Source of the DNA: Ectocarpus siliculosus
Lineage: Eukaryota; Sar; Phaeophyceae; Ectocarpales; Ectocarpaceae
Length of the DNA stretch: 64,000 nt
Direction of reading: 5' to 3'
Assembly: GCA_000310025.1 (NCBI GenBank)
Contig: FN649728.1
Coordinates: 3,818,506 to 3,882,505 of the forward strand
Part shown: in pieces, positions 20,701 to 29,121 of the stretch
How positions within the stretch are numbered: the stretch's first letter is position 1
Layout of the letters: each line of letters opens with the position of its first letter
The notes under the pieces: model-generated
What the model was told of the DNA's origin: nothing
The model's database searches: none
What the model saw: only the letters and a program-made list of their open reading frames with translations
Position numbers and translations under genes: made by a program

Positions 20701-23270
20701 AGTGAGGGACGGCGTGAGCCACGGCGTGGGCACCGTGGCCCGGACGGGGGCCTGGGCCGTTCGAGGCGGCGCGGGCATGATAATCCCGTCCGCTCTCTCG
20801 GCCGACAGCGGCGACATGGTCCACCAGCAGGAACGGGAGGAGGGCAGGTACGCGTTGGTTGTGCCTTGCCCCGTGGATTTTGATGTGACTGCTGTGGCGG
20901 CGTCGAAAAAGAGTTGAATCAAAAGTGTTGCGGAACGGATTTTTCTTGCTTCAATGTGCTCAAGAGGTGTCCGGACTGCTTGTTGCGGCGTATGTTCGAC
21001 GCGGTCTATTGGACGCCGTCTATTGGACGCGGTCTATTGGACACGATCCATTCGACGCAGTCTATTCGATCACAGCCCTATTCGACGCGGTCTATGCGGA
21101 GGGTGCGCATGATGTACGCATTCATGCGGCGTCGCGTTCACTCTCCTTTGGTCCTTGGAGCAGCGGAAAACCCGCGCCGTGAGAGCCGTCCTCGGGGATG
21201 AGGTGGAGAAACGGTATGTGAAGAAAGTTTCGCGCGACGACGGCAGCGTGAAACAAAACGGCCGATTAAACAGGCTTCTCTGCGGCCGCGCACGCCGCGC
21301 GTGCTTGGAGAGTATTTAGCTCACAACCACCCTCTCTCACCGTAAGCGCTCGCATCTTCGTCGAGTCACCTCTTCAGGTTCCGTGGACAAACCGCTCCCA
21401 GAGGTCACGCGAGAACGGAGAGTGGAAACATCTGGGAGGACGAGGAGGGTGCCGATGGTGGCGGTGGCGGCGGGTTGAACAACCTGATGAACGGGGGCCT
21501 CGTGGACAGCAACGATGTGCAGGCCATCTTGGGAGCGGTGAAGACCGCGCAGGTGCGAAGCACGCCGTGGTTCCACCACCACCAACCCCCCCCCCCCCGA
21601 CCACAATAGCTGGTCGAATGTATTCCGAAACAGTGAGCCCTGGTTGTCAGGTAAATGCTCTTGTCGATGTGTCCAGTGTTTGTATTCCACATGTCCCAAC
21701 CCCCAGCCCCGTTCTCTGGCTCTTCCCCAAGCCACGTGGTTCTCTTGGCCCTCAAACACGCCCCCCAAGGTCAACCCCTCGTCTTGTGATGCTGTTCAGC
21801 TGCACTTTTGCGCTCCGGCCAGTCAGCCAGCGAGCTATTGCCTCTGCTAGAACCCCATCCCTGTCTCTCGTCGTGCGGTAAGATGCATGATGTAAGATAT
21901 GTCACACCCTGGGCCGATTTTCAAAGCTCGATCACCTTGCAGAAAATAAAAAATGGTGACTCCGTTGCAGCCATCGCGCCGATAGCTTTCCGAAAAACCG
22001 GTTCGGGGTGCATATTATCTTTCGGGATCCACGGTACAGTCCCCCCTTGACTCTCGACCCACATCTCAAACCCTCAGCCCTGCTCATGCCCTTTATTCGA
22101 TGTGCATCATGTTCACCCACTGATCAGGATTGTCATTGCGTCAGAAGCAGCGGATGGATATCCCGTAGTACTAGTACCAGGTGCTGCCCGCATCTGCTAC
22201 ATAGGCCGTGCCCCATCCCACGCCCCCGCGAGAGGAGATCTGGTCGGAGGCTCCAGCTCACCCTACCCTTTTAGTACCCCGGCCGCCCTAACCTCGGCCC
22301 CTATCCCATGCCCTCTACACTATTATGTCGTTGTACCACCTATCGCCGGTACAATCTACCCCACTGAGCCCCGCTTTGCTTACCCCTAACCCTTATCGCG
22401 GCTATGAAGTTTGCTCGAACCCTCAACTCTGCGCAACCCGCGCTCTTGACCGCCCCCCCCACCAATGCAGGCGGGCGTCCGAGATGGTATCAGCCGAGGG
22501 GTCGGCACTGTCCGTCGCACAGGGTCCTGGGTGGCGAGGGAGGGAGGCATAGCCGGGAGAGGCGCGACCCCCCCACCCGCCCCTGCCTCCATCGATGGCG
22601 GCAACAACCCGGGTGGGAGCAGCGGGGATGGGGCGGGCAGGGCGCAGCGGCTCCGTCCGAGGAGCGGCACCGGGAGCGGGCAGGTCGGGGAGGGGGCGAG
22701 CGAGGACGATGTGGACGAGGAAAACGAGGAAGCTGCGCTCTTGGTGGCTCTCAAGACGGCAGAGGTGTGAGCAAAAAGCACACGCCTGCACCGTGATCCA
22801 GGAGAGAGATGATTGATATATGTAGAGAGCTGTTGATCCAGCTGCTACTTAGCGTCGCCGTCGGTTTATTAGTATGCTGTTAGGTCGTGTTGGGCGTTCG
22901 TTGATCATTCGTGCGGCTGTTACTGCAGCAGAGGAGGTGCGCGTTTTTGTCTGCTGCCTTGTTCCGAGCTTCCCGTCAAGAACACCCCGTTGCTGCTTGC
23001 TGCTGCCGTTATTGTCGCCGCTGTCGCGCCTTCCCCCCGCCCGGTGACGCTGCCGCCGCGCGGCAGGCGAATGGGCACACCGCTGTCGCCAAGGTTCTCC
23101 GAGGCCGGCTTGGGTTTCTGCAAGGCCAGGCGGTCAGGCTTCGGCTCGCACGAAAAGAAGACAGCGGCGGCGGCGGCGGCGGCGGTAGCGGACCCGCCCC
23201 CTCGAGCGACGTACAACCGCCGTACGAGGACTCTCCCGACCTAGCTAGCACCCCGGTCCGTGTCGACTAG
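1295..23270 (+). CDS. TBC1D23-like TBC/rhodanese-domain protein, 17 exons
   Basis: The model has 1080 codons. Exons: 1295-1575, 4815-4878, 6086-6262, 6482-6708, 13274-13378, 14122-14197, 14595-14737, 15221-15512, 16951-17496, 18114-18211, 18672-18794, 19268-19330, 19679-19901, 20696-20847, 21378-21552, 22471-22764, 23067-23270. All junction phases agree. Residues ~10-95 match the TBC1D23 N-terminus; ~115-290 form the TBC domain with DIKRT (D124, R127) and YKQGQN (Y159, Q161). Residues ~360-670 form a rhodanese-like domain (DIRPLHDYENSGAGHL) with a ~150-residue low-complexity insert, ending in YVSILEGGMEGIVQHL, as in TBC1D23. The C-terminus carries repeats of VRDGxSxGVGTVxRTGxW. In animals TBC1D23 links golgin-captured endosomal vesicles to the WASH complex at the trans-Golgi. 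The small exons 4815-4878 and 19268-19330 are the least certain. The reading frame would stop at 18213, but a donor at 18212 avoids this and joins in phase. Intron 4 (6709-13273) contains an LTR element. Confidence 0.85.
3361..3409. repeat. (GA)n microsatellite
   Basis: About 24 uninterrupted AG units lie in intron 1 of the TBC1D23-like gene. A shorter CT-rich tract is at 4668-4692 in the same intron. The rest of this intron (1576-4814) holds only short chance frames and a dispersed repeat at 3991-4110. Confidence 0.95.
3991..4110 (+). repeat. Dispersed short repeat family, copy 1
   Basis: A G-run followed by TGTACTCATAGTCGTGCATG, then a segment ending in GACTATTGACCTCGCATCC and a conserved tail (CCGGGACGGAGCACGCCGG, TTCTCACCGGACCAGG). 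Relatives lie at 17504-17613, 43190-43285 and 63602-63733, all on the same strand. Short length, dispersal and lack of coding potential suggest a SINE-like or MITE-like family; I could not recognise a tRNA-derived head. Confidence 0.75.
6847..7332 (+). repeat. 5' long terminal repeat
   Basis: 486 bases with the terminal dinucleotides TG...CA and inverted ends TGTTGG/CCAACA. The second half carries many degenerate copies of GGCTATCACGCC, spaced 10-25 bases apart (7043-7200). Same length as the 3' copy, with no difference seen on reading. Confidence 0.95.
7211..9616 (+). CDS. Retrotransposon Gag polyprotein
   Basis: The open frame is 801 codons if read from the ATG at 7211, which lies inside the 5' LTR; the next in-frame ATG is far into the conserved part, so the true start is uncertain. 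Residues ~140-370 resemble a retrotransposon Gag core (for example WRVFQSYY, ETLVDYWGRA, MSRHFARGL, LRLVEHEQRIKR). A zinc-knuckle-like motif CQVHGANSSHNTPDCHKL lies near residue 400: the C-x2-H-x-G-x4-H-x4-C form common in Gag proteins. A poly-Gln tract (8728-8772) and a poly-Ala tract (~9334-9360) follow in a Pro/Ala-rich tail. Gag would form the cytoplasmic particle that packages element RNA. Family assignment (Ty1/copia or Ty3/gypsy) is not settled by Gag alone. Confidence 0.85.
9617..12040 (+). other. Non-coding internal region of the Gag-only element
   Basis: About 2.4 kb, visibly rich in T and G and poor in C on the plus strand, with no long frame or pol motif. It contains extra polypurine-like boxes around 10000 and 10104, each followed by CTGTCT, and a run of degenerate repeats at 11700-11915 built on CTGGTTTAATGGTTT and ACCGATGG. 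It replaces the region where pol would be; it may serve RNA packaging or simply restore genome length. Confidence 0.7.
12041..12053 (+). promoter_or_regulatory. Polypurine tract (plus-strand primer)
   Basis: CGAGCAGGGGGGC directly abuts the 3' LTR, the position where an LTR element needs its RNase H-resistant primer for plus-strand DNA synthesis. Confidence 0.75.
12054..12539 (+). repeat. 3' long terminal repeat
   Basis: Same 486-base sequence as 6847-7332, ending CCAACA and followed by the target duplication TCTTT. The remaining host intron (12545-13273) holds T-runs, a G-run near 12639-12652 and no exon that I can support. Confidence 0.95.
13379..13380 (+). other. Non-canonical GC splice donor (TBC1D23-like intron 5)
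   Basis: Exon 13274-13378 ends ...CGTAACAG followed by GCAAGC, a good GC-AG donor. Using it joins in phase to 14122 and gives RNRNTILG, which aligns without a gap with animal TBC1D23 at this point. The alternative GT donor at 13409 would insert ten extra residues. Confidence 0.65.
17504..17613 (+). repeat. Dispersed short repeat family, copy 2
   Basis: A G-run, then GTACTCATGCTTCTGCATGC, TGTTAGACCATTGACCACA, and a tail ending CTCACATGACCGATCAC. It starts just after the donor of exon 16951-17496, in the following intron. A second, 15-base G-run is at 17635-17650. Confidence 0.7.
17885..18095 (+). repeat. Intronic tandem repeats, ~55-70 bp units
   Basis: Four degenerate units share GTTGACTG(G/T)TTTAGCCCC, (C/T)AACTAACCA and TTGCACGGCGCG. 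They lie just upstream of the acceptor at 18113 in the TBC1D23-like gene. Confidence 0.75.
18800..19230 (+). repeat. TG-rich intronic repeats
   Basis: Three or four degenerate units combine a (TG)n stretch with a segment like GACCGCGCTAGCCGACTGAC followed by CAATG. They fill most of the intron between exons 18672-18794 and 19268-19330. Confidence 0.7.
20994..21095 (+). repeat. 15-bp minisatellite
   Basis: About seven degenerate copies of a 15-base unit close to TTGGACGCGGTCTAT or TTCGACGCGGTCTAT, in the intron between exons 20696-20847 and 21378-21552. Confidence 0.85.
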
Positions 23271-23889
23271 ATCTCAACAAGTTTTTGCTTTGCTGCCGTC
23301 GGTTTCGCGAATAGATGATTCAGTCCATTTTTTACTGGGGAGGGATAGTCTGGGGGAGGGAGGGCGGGGTCGATGGTAAGCGGTAGCGTTCTGCGGCGGC
23401 ACTGAAAGAGAAGGGGAGGTGTATCAAGTCCCCAGCTTTTTTGTGCAAGTCTAGAAAACGGCGTTCCAAACAAATATTTTGACAATCGCTGTGAACTAAC
23501 TGCGCACGCCGCTATTTCTCTATAATAGCGCGTTTTGCTGATGGCATTTGCAGCAGGATTATGTGGACGTCCGCGTCGTGAAAGGTCGGGTTTTAAGCCT
23601 TCCTGCCCATGTGTATGTGCCCCCATGTGTATGTGCCGCGCTTTTCCCGTTTGGATGTGGGTGCACTTTGTCGTGGTCGGTCTATCGCTCTGTGAGACAA
23701 GAGAAGCAAGTGAGAACAAGAAAACGCCCGACGTGTTGAACTCGGCCTACGTGGGCAACAACGTAACCGCTGGTCCCCTTTTCCAGGAACGACACCCCGC
23801 GTACCTCATCCGCCTACAGCCGTCGTTGAATATCGACGCCTCAGAACAGTGGGAGGTGCCCCCAACCAATGAATAGAATCTTAACAATA
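23271..23889. other. Intergenic; one short exon-like stretch
   Basis: Between the stop of the TBC1D23-like gene and the convergent minus-strand exon. A plus-strand frame at 23701-23876 (ending RLQPSLNID...PPTNE and a stop) looks somewhat protein-like, and an acceptor-like CAG lies at about 23785, but I cannot link it to a gene. Confidence 0.3.
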
Positions 23890-24015
23890 TTACTGGAACT
23901 TTTTCTTGGCCCCAACGCCCCCTGCCTCTGCAGCATCGGCGATCTCCCGCTCTTCGTATCGTTTCTGGAACTTTTGGGCGAACGCCTCCACAGATGTCGC
24001 GGCCGTCGTGGACAC
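23890..24015 (-). CDS. C-terminal exon of an unrecognised gene (partial)
   Basis: An acceptor-like CGAAG is followed by 41 codons and a TAA. The peptide is charged and helix-prone (VEAFAQKFQKRYEEREIADA, ending GAKKKFQ), which suggests a coiled-coil tail. I do not recognise the family, and the upstream exons (higher coordinates) are not resolved. It is convergent with the TBC1D23-like gene. Confidence 0.45.
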   Translation of the reverse strand: MSTTAATSVEAFAQKFQKRYEEREIADAAEAGGVGAKKKFQ

Positions 24016-25800
24016 CTTCGGTTAAGGAGCATGCACAGCGTGTTGGGACCGGTGTCGTTGGCATTCGTTGCTCGATGGGGCACTCTTCGTATCATGACAT
24101 TCACCCTTTCCCTGTGACAAGAAAAGGCAAGAACTTCACGTTGTTCATCAAACCAACGTATGTATGTGCACTGCATTAATCCACCTCACTCCGGACACCC
24201 TACTACACAACGGTTGCTGGCAGTATTCCCGACCGAACTCGATTTGCTTGTTCCTCTAGGAGACCGATACGGTCTCTAGAGGTTTCAGAGGACGGAAAAA
24301 AAAATGTGAGTGAATGAATGTCGTCGTTCACGCCGAAGCTCCAAACCACACGCTTTTTTGACGCGACCGCCCGATGCGCCAGGAATCAGACCAATCGGGC
24401 CTCCTTATGTACGTACTTTAGACGCCGTCAGCAAAAGTCGTCTTGATTGGCGCCTCTCTCGTCAAAATTTGGCAATGTCGATGATCGGACTTACCACGCA
24501 CGAATATCCAGCACGTATAAGGTGCTCCCGGCACGAAACAGCACGAAATGCTCCGATCTCGATAATGTTTCGCCTAATCGTTGGCTACCCGCCATCAAAT
24601 TGAAGCTCCGTCTAATCTACAACAGGAATGATCGTGTGTGAACCTATTTAGCCTTCCAACGAAAGGTTAGGAGCACACCTCTGCCGCCTATCGAGGCGGA
24701 GTTTTCCGCCGAAATTTGCACGCTCACAACAACTTGATGATTGATGACTTTCTCTCTATGGTGATCGAATTTATCAAGCACGAAACTCGAGATGGGAGAA
24801 ATTTGCGCTTGCACATAGATGCCTCCCTTCCCGGGATACGTTGCCAACGGCAGGGTCGGGGCACACACCAGTCACCTGCCTCGCGAAGGCTGATTACTTT
24901 TATCCCGGCTGTCAGCAGCTACATTTATTTGTTATTTCTTACGTGCGCGCGCACTGCTTTTAGACTACTATATGATGGTTGCATGTGCTCCGTCATTCCA
25001 TTCACCTTACCCACGGGGTGTGTACGTGGGTGGAGATCCAAATGCACTAGCACCGGTGGTGTTGTATTTTGTGAGGGCAAGCTGCGATACCCTCATTGGA
25101 ATGACTGTCTGCCTAAAAAATTACGCTGCCAGCTGCTTCCGCCGCCGGCCGTCCCAGCAGAAATATTTTCCGGCGCATTGGCAGGGGTACACTGTAATTT
25201 ACGCCGCGTTCCAACAGTTGTCGCATACAGGGTTGATGCCTCACGTCGCACACACTATTGTCCTGCAATTTTTCAACTAGCTTGGACCGCCCAAGTCTAC
25301 AGTTTTTAAATTTGCCGAATTATTTTCTCAAACTCTGCAGCACCACATACAACGTAAACAAAAAACAATCCTAGAGGACCAGCACGGTTGCCCGAGGCAA
25401 GCTGTGTGATACAATTATTATGTGATTAACGGTACAGATGGTGCAAACACGCGCACCATGTATGCGGAGAGAGCAATTTTTTCCAATCTTGCCACACCTA
25501 CCTTTGTACGATCCTCATCTTCGCAAGTCAAGTCCTTCAGGTCTCTGAGAGAACGGAAACACAGTGAATCCACGAGGGCGGACTTGGGAACGTCAAATTG
25601 CATTTATTTATTTGCTGCTCAACACTAAAAACTAGACACACCCCGGGTGAAGTGTTTACAGTCTACTGGAAATAAATGATGCTGGAACCGCAACGAGTTG
25701 ATGCGACGAGATTCTCTTCGGCCGCATGCATGCATAGCCATAGCATGCCGCTCAACTGCATTCGAGTGAGTGCATGTTTACTCTCGCTCCACACACATAC
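24016..25800. other. Mostly unassigned DNA between minus-strand exons
   Basis: A plus-strand frame at 24716-25309 (197 codons) has a protein-like start around IDDFLSMVIEFIKHETRDG, but no known domain and no clear splice signals. A minus-strand stretch at 25505-25590 ends RDLKDLTCEDEDRTK before a good donor (AAAG, GTAGGT) and may be a further 3' exon of the WW/B-box gene, but its phase does not match exon 25801-25859. Nothing else is supported. Confidence 0.3.
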
Positions 25801-27263
25801 CTGACTTTGACAGACAGAGCCTCATCGAGTCTGGCCACTCGTTTGATAGCATCATCGCCCTAACAGGGAGACAAGGTCAAGAAAAGAGAAACGATCGCGA
25901 AACGACAAATAATATGGCTGAGAAGGCGTAATCATATCGCTCGTTGGTTTCATTCCCCAAGAAGCGGAGCACTTTTTGCCAGGATGTCTTGAGCAACATT
26001 ACATGTGTAGACTACTGCTGTTGATTACACGCCTGCGAGACTACATTATTACCAAACTATTGTGGAAACACACATACATACATCGTTCACCTTCGTGTCG
26101 GTATCTTGCATGCAGAGCTCACTGCCCCATTCTGAAGCATGCTCAAGCAGTCCTCGGATGTCCGCAATATTCCTCTCTAGGGTCGCTCTGTAGGATTGCT
26201 GGTCCACGTCCGCCAATCGTGCCCATTTGTGCTTCACCCGGTAAAACGGGTGGCATTTCTTGAAGCAATCACAGCAGTACGACCCCGTGGCCGCCCCCTG
26301 GAACCTTGAACAGCTGAAACAGACCACACTCGCTGGTGCATTCCCGCATCGCGCGCAGCTATCGCGCGCGGGCTGCCAGCGAGGAAGGCACAGCAGATTC
26401 GTTGTAGGTTGTCTTGCGAAGCTTCTGGATCAGTGCCAATACTAGAGCGTAGAAGATCAGGAAGAACCCAAACATGCCGAGAGTTTACAGCTACATTCAT
26501 GTAGAGCGTGCCAAGAAGTTGGCACAGTCTTACACCTCAATAAACAATCATGAGACACAGCAGCACAGCTTCGGGGGGGTTGAATTAAAAGAAAGCTTCT
26601 ACTTGTTGTGTCTCCAGAGTTTCTCGATCAGGTTTGGAGGCAACAGGAAGCAAAACTTACACAGCAGTGCATCGCGATGGTACTGATGGTTCATGTGCTT
26701 CCATAGGATACGGATCATAGAAGTACGTACGATGGATGGACGTGAAATCGTCCACGCAATAGATAGGCCGTTTGCTTAGTGTTTACATACCTTCCGTCAA
26801 CTCCTTCCATCGTCGATTCTGAACCACAGCAAGAAACTGCCGAAACACCTACTGTAGCACGTACTATGCATTACAGGCTACAGTAGAGCACGATTTGTTC
26901 TCTTACTCTGGGAGGAGCGTGTGCGAAGAAGGCTGAATCGGAGTAAAATCCTGCAGGGTCGGCGTCGAGTAACGACATGTGTTGTTCGGGTTCTCCACTT
27001 TCAGATCGAAGCGACACAAGATTGTCGTCCTTTTCTCCTGCAGCAGGGCTCATCTCTTGCGGTCCCTGTAAGAGTGCTTGGGCCATCGCCTTGAAACACC
27101 GGGCGGGCACCGGACTTCGTTCTTCGGTCCCATCTACTGTCAATTCTCCATCTACGACTGCTGCTGCTGCTGCTGTGGTTGCATCCAACGGTCTCTCGCC
27201 CATTTGAATTTTCGCTTGCGCCAGAGATCGACGTGCAGTGTAGCCCAGAGAATGGTAAACCAC
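25801..27263 (-). pseudogene. WW / B-box-type zinc-finger gene with in-frame stop
   Basis: Exons in transcription order: 27263-26904 (start uncertain), 26818-26661, 26424-26091, 25859-25801; the last ends at a good GTATGT donor, so a further 3' exon is missing. Phases agree (0, 2, 0, 2). The second exon reads as a WW-like module: RRWKELTEG, then RPIYCVDD and TYFYDPYP. A TAA codon at 26785-26783 falls in its loop, in frame. The third exon gives a two-zinc B-box-like finger: CARCGNAPASVVCFSC, then YCCDCF, CHP and H of KHKW, followed by a helical segment (RATLERNIADIRGLLEHASE). Such WW/zinc-finger combinations occur in stramenopile scaffold proteins. The stop may mark a pseudogene, an assembly error or an unseen splice choice; GT...AG inside the loop would leave an intron of only 12 bases. 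Confidence 0.5.
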
Positions 27264-27676
27264 AAGAAAGTTCTACCACCGTTGTTTGCTCGCCAATCGA
27301 GTCGCTGCCGCTTTGGCGATGTTGGAATCCCCGTCATCTCGCGCTAGGTTGCTAGGTTGCTAGGTTCCAAAATTGGAAAGAAAAATGCGGTGGGATTGCT
27401 GTCGTTTCGGAGTTGTTCTGATATGGCGCCGCTTTGTAGGTGCCGGATTGCGGATTGCCGGATTGCCTGATTCACAAGTTCCCTCATGCCCCAGCAGTCG
27501 CTCCCACTAAGAACTCGAGGCTCTATGTGCTCTGTCAAATGAAATAGAATCATGGGCGCTTCCCATAAACGTGGGCCCGTAAGGGCTGTTTGTTGGGAGT
27601 GCATCCTTTCCTTCGACAAAACAACAAATGGAATTTAAACTGACTGGTTGGTGGTGTAGGAGTAGAGATGGAGTTA

Positions 27677-27730
27677 GGCCACTTGTTAAGCTGTCCTTTT
27701 TTGGGCTGTCCCTTTTCTCAAAAAGGGACG
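27677..27730 (+). repeat. Left terminal inverted repeat
   Basis: 54 bases, reverse complement of 32224-32276 except for one extra A in a homopolymer. It contains its own small palindrome GTCCCTTTTCTCAAAAAGGGAC. Confidence 0.92.
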
Positions 27731-27856
27731 AACCAAAAAAGAATCTAGCAAAAAGATGACCCACTTGTTACGGTGCTGGTCGATCCTTTTTGCTCATCCG
27801 CAAAAAAAAATGACCCTGCAACAACAAGTGCAACGGCCGTTCGTCACACAATGAGT

Positions 27857-28327
27857 ACCTTGGCACCGAGTTGGTTTTTCGGTGATATCTCCGCACAGAG
27901 CGAAGCATCAGCAACTGTAAAGCTATCCCCCGCGAGCTGGGTGCTTGGTCCGCCTTGTGTGGCGGCTGATCGAGACCACAGGGCAGTGGGAGGCACGGTA
28001 ACTGAGGTGGCGAGAGTCAACAGCACCTTGAAAAACCCCACCGCGCCAACAACCAGCTTTGTTTGCTCTTTTTTGCCCATGCCGCAACTTTGGTTCATGG
28101 ATGCTCCCTCGCCACACACTGAAACAACAGCGATGACAAAGGTATCCGCCACGAGCTATGTGTATGGTCCGTCTTGTGTGGTGGTTGATACAGACCAGAA
28201 GGCTGACGGGCGGTCAGAGGTTGTGAGCCCGAGAGTGGTGGACAAGCGGGAAAAATGACCCGCCGCGTCTCCAAGCATATTTTTTGTTCTTTTTCCCCGT
28301 GTTGCAACTTTGGTTCATCGATGCTCC
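27857..28327 (+). repeat. ~223-bp tandem repeats with an open frame
   Basis: Two units (27857-28080, 28081-28302) and the first 25 bases of a third (28303-28327); the rest of the third resumes at 31699 after the Copia insertion and runs to about 31935. Units share CAACTTTGGTTCAT, ACAGCGATGACAAAGGTATC and CTTGTGTGG. One frame is open across the first two units (27773-28258) and gives peptide repeats of the type SATSYVYGPSCVVVDTDQ. Function unknown; the frame may be a by-product of the repeats. Confidence 0.75.
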
Positions 28328-28357
28328 TGTTCGTGGGTCTACGGACATGGTTTGGAT

Positions 28358-29087
28358 TCTTTACCCCGAAGCACCAAGCTACCCCTCCCTTTGGGCCGAA
28401 GCCACAGCTTGGGCATGCAACGCCCTGAACTGCACCTCCACCACATCCAACCCGGACAAGAAATCGCCGTACGAAATGTGGCACGGGCACCCACCTCCCC
28501 CAGAGGCGACGTACCCGTTCCTCAAACCCGCCGTATACAAGGTCAAGCGCACGCACAAGTCAGAGCCGAAAGCAAAAAAGTGTTTTTACCTCGGCCCTGG
28601 AATCAACACAAACCGTGATTGCGTGCGCATCCTGAACGAAAAACCTCAAGCGATCACCACTCGCAACTTCACCTGGCAATCTGTGCCCGCCGCCCCGACC
28701 GCGCACCCCCAGCCGCTGCCTCCCATTGCAGAGGAGGACGAGGAGCTCACGACTGGGGAGCACGAGGGCGGAGGGGGTGCGTCATGCCACGGTGGAGGGA
28801 GGGCGGAGGGAGAACCTGAGGATGGAGGTTTCCACCTTGACACGACGGCAAACCCGGGGCCCGCGGAGCCGCCCGCGCGCGATGCGCCGGCGGCGCCGCC
28901 GGCCGCGCCCCAGGAGTCGGGCGCGGGCGACGCTGGCGATGGCGCCCCCTCGAGCAGGGAGGGCGCGAGCGTCGCCCCATCTACCACGTCGACCGGGATG
29001 GCCGATGTGGGCGGCGGCGAGGACGACCGCCGCAGCAGCAGCAGCAGCAGCAGCAGCCGCGGCGGCGGCGGCGGCAGCAGCAGCAGC

Positions 29088-29121
<34 letters not shown>

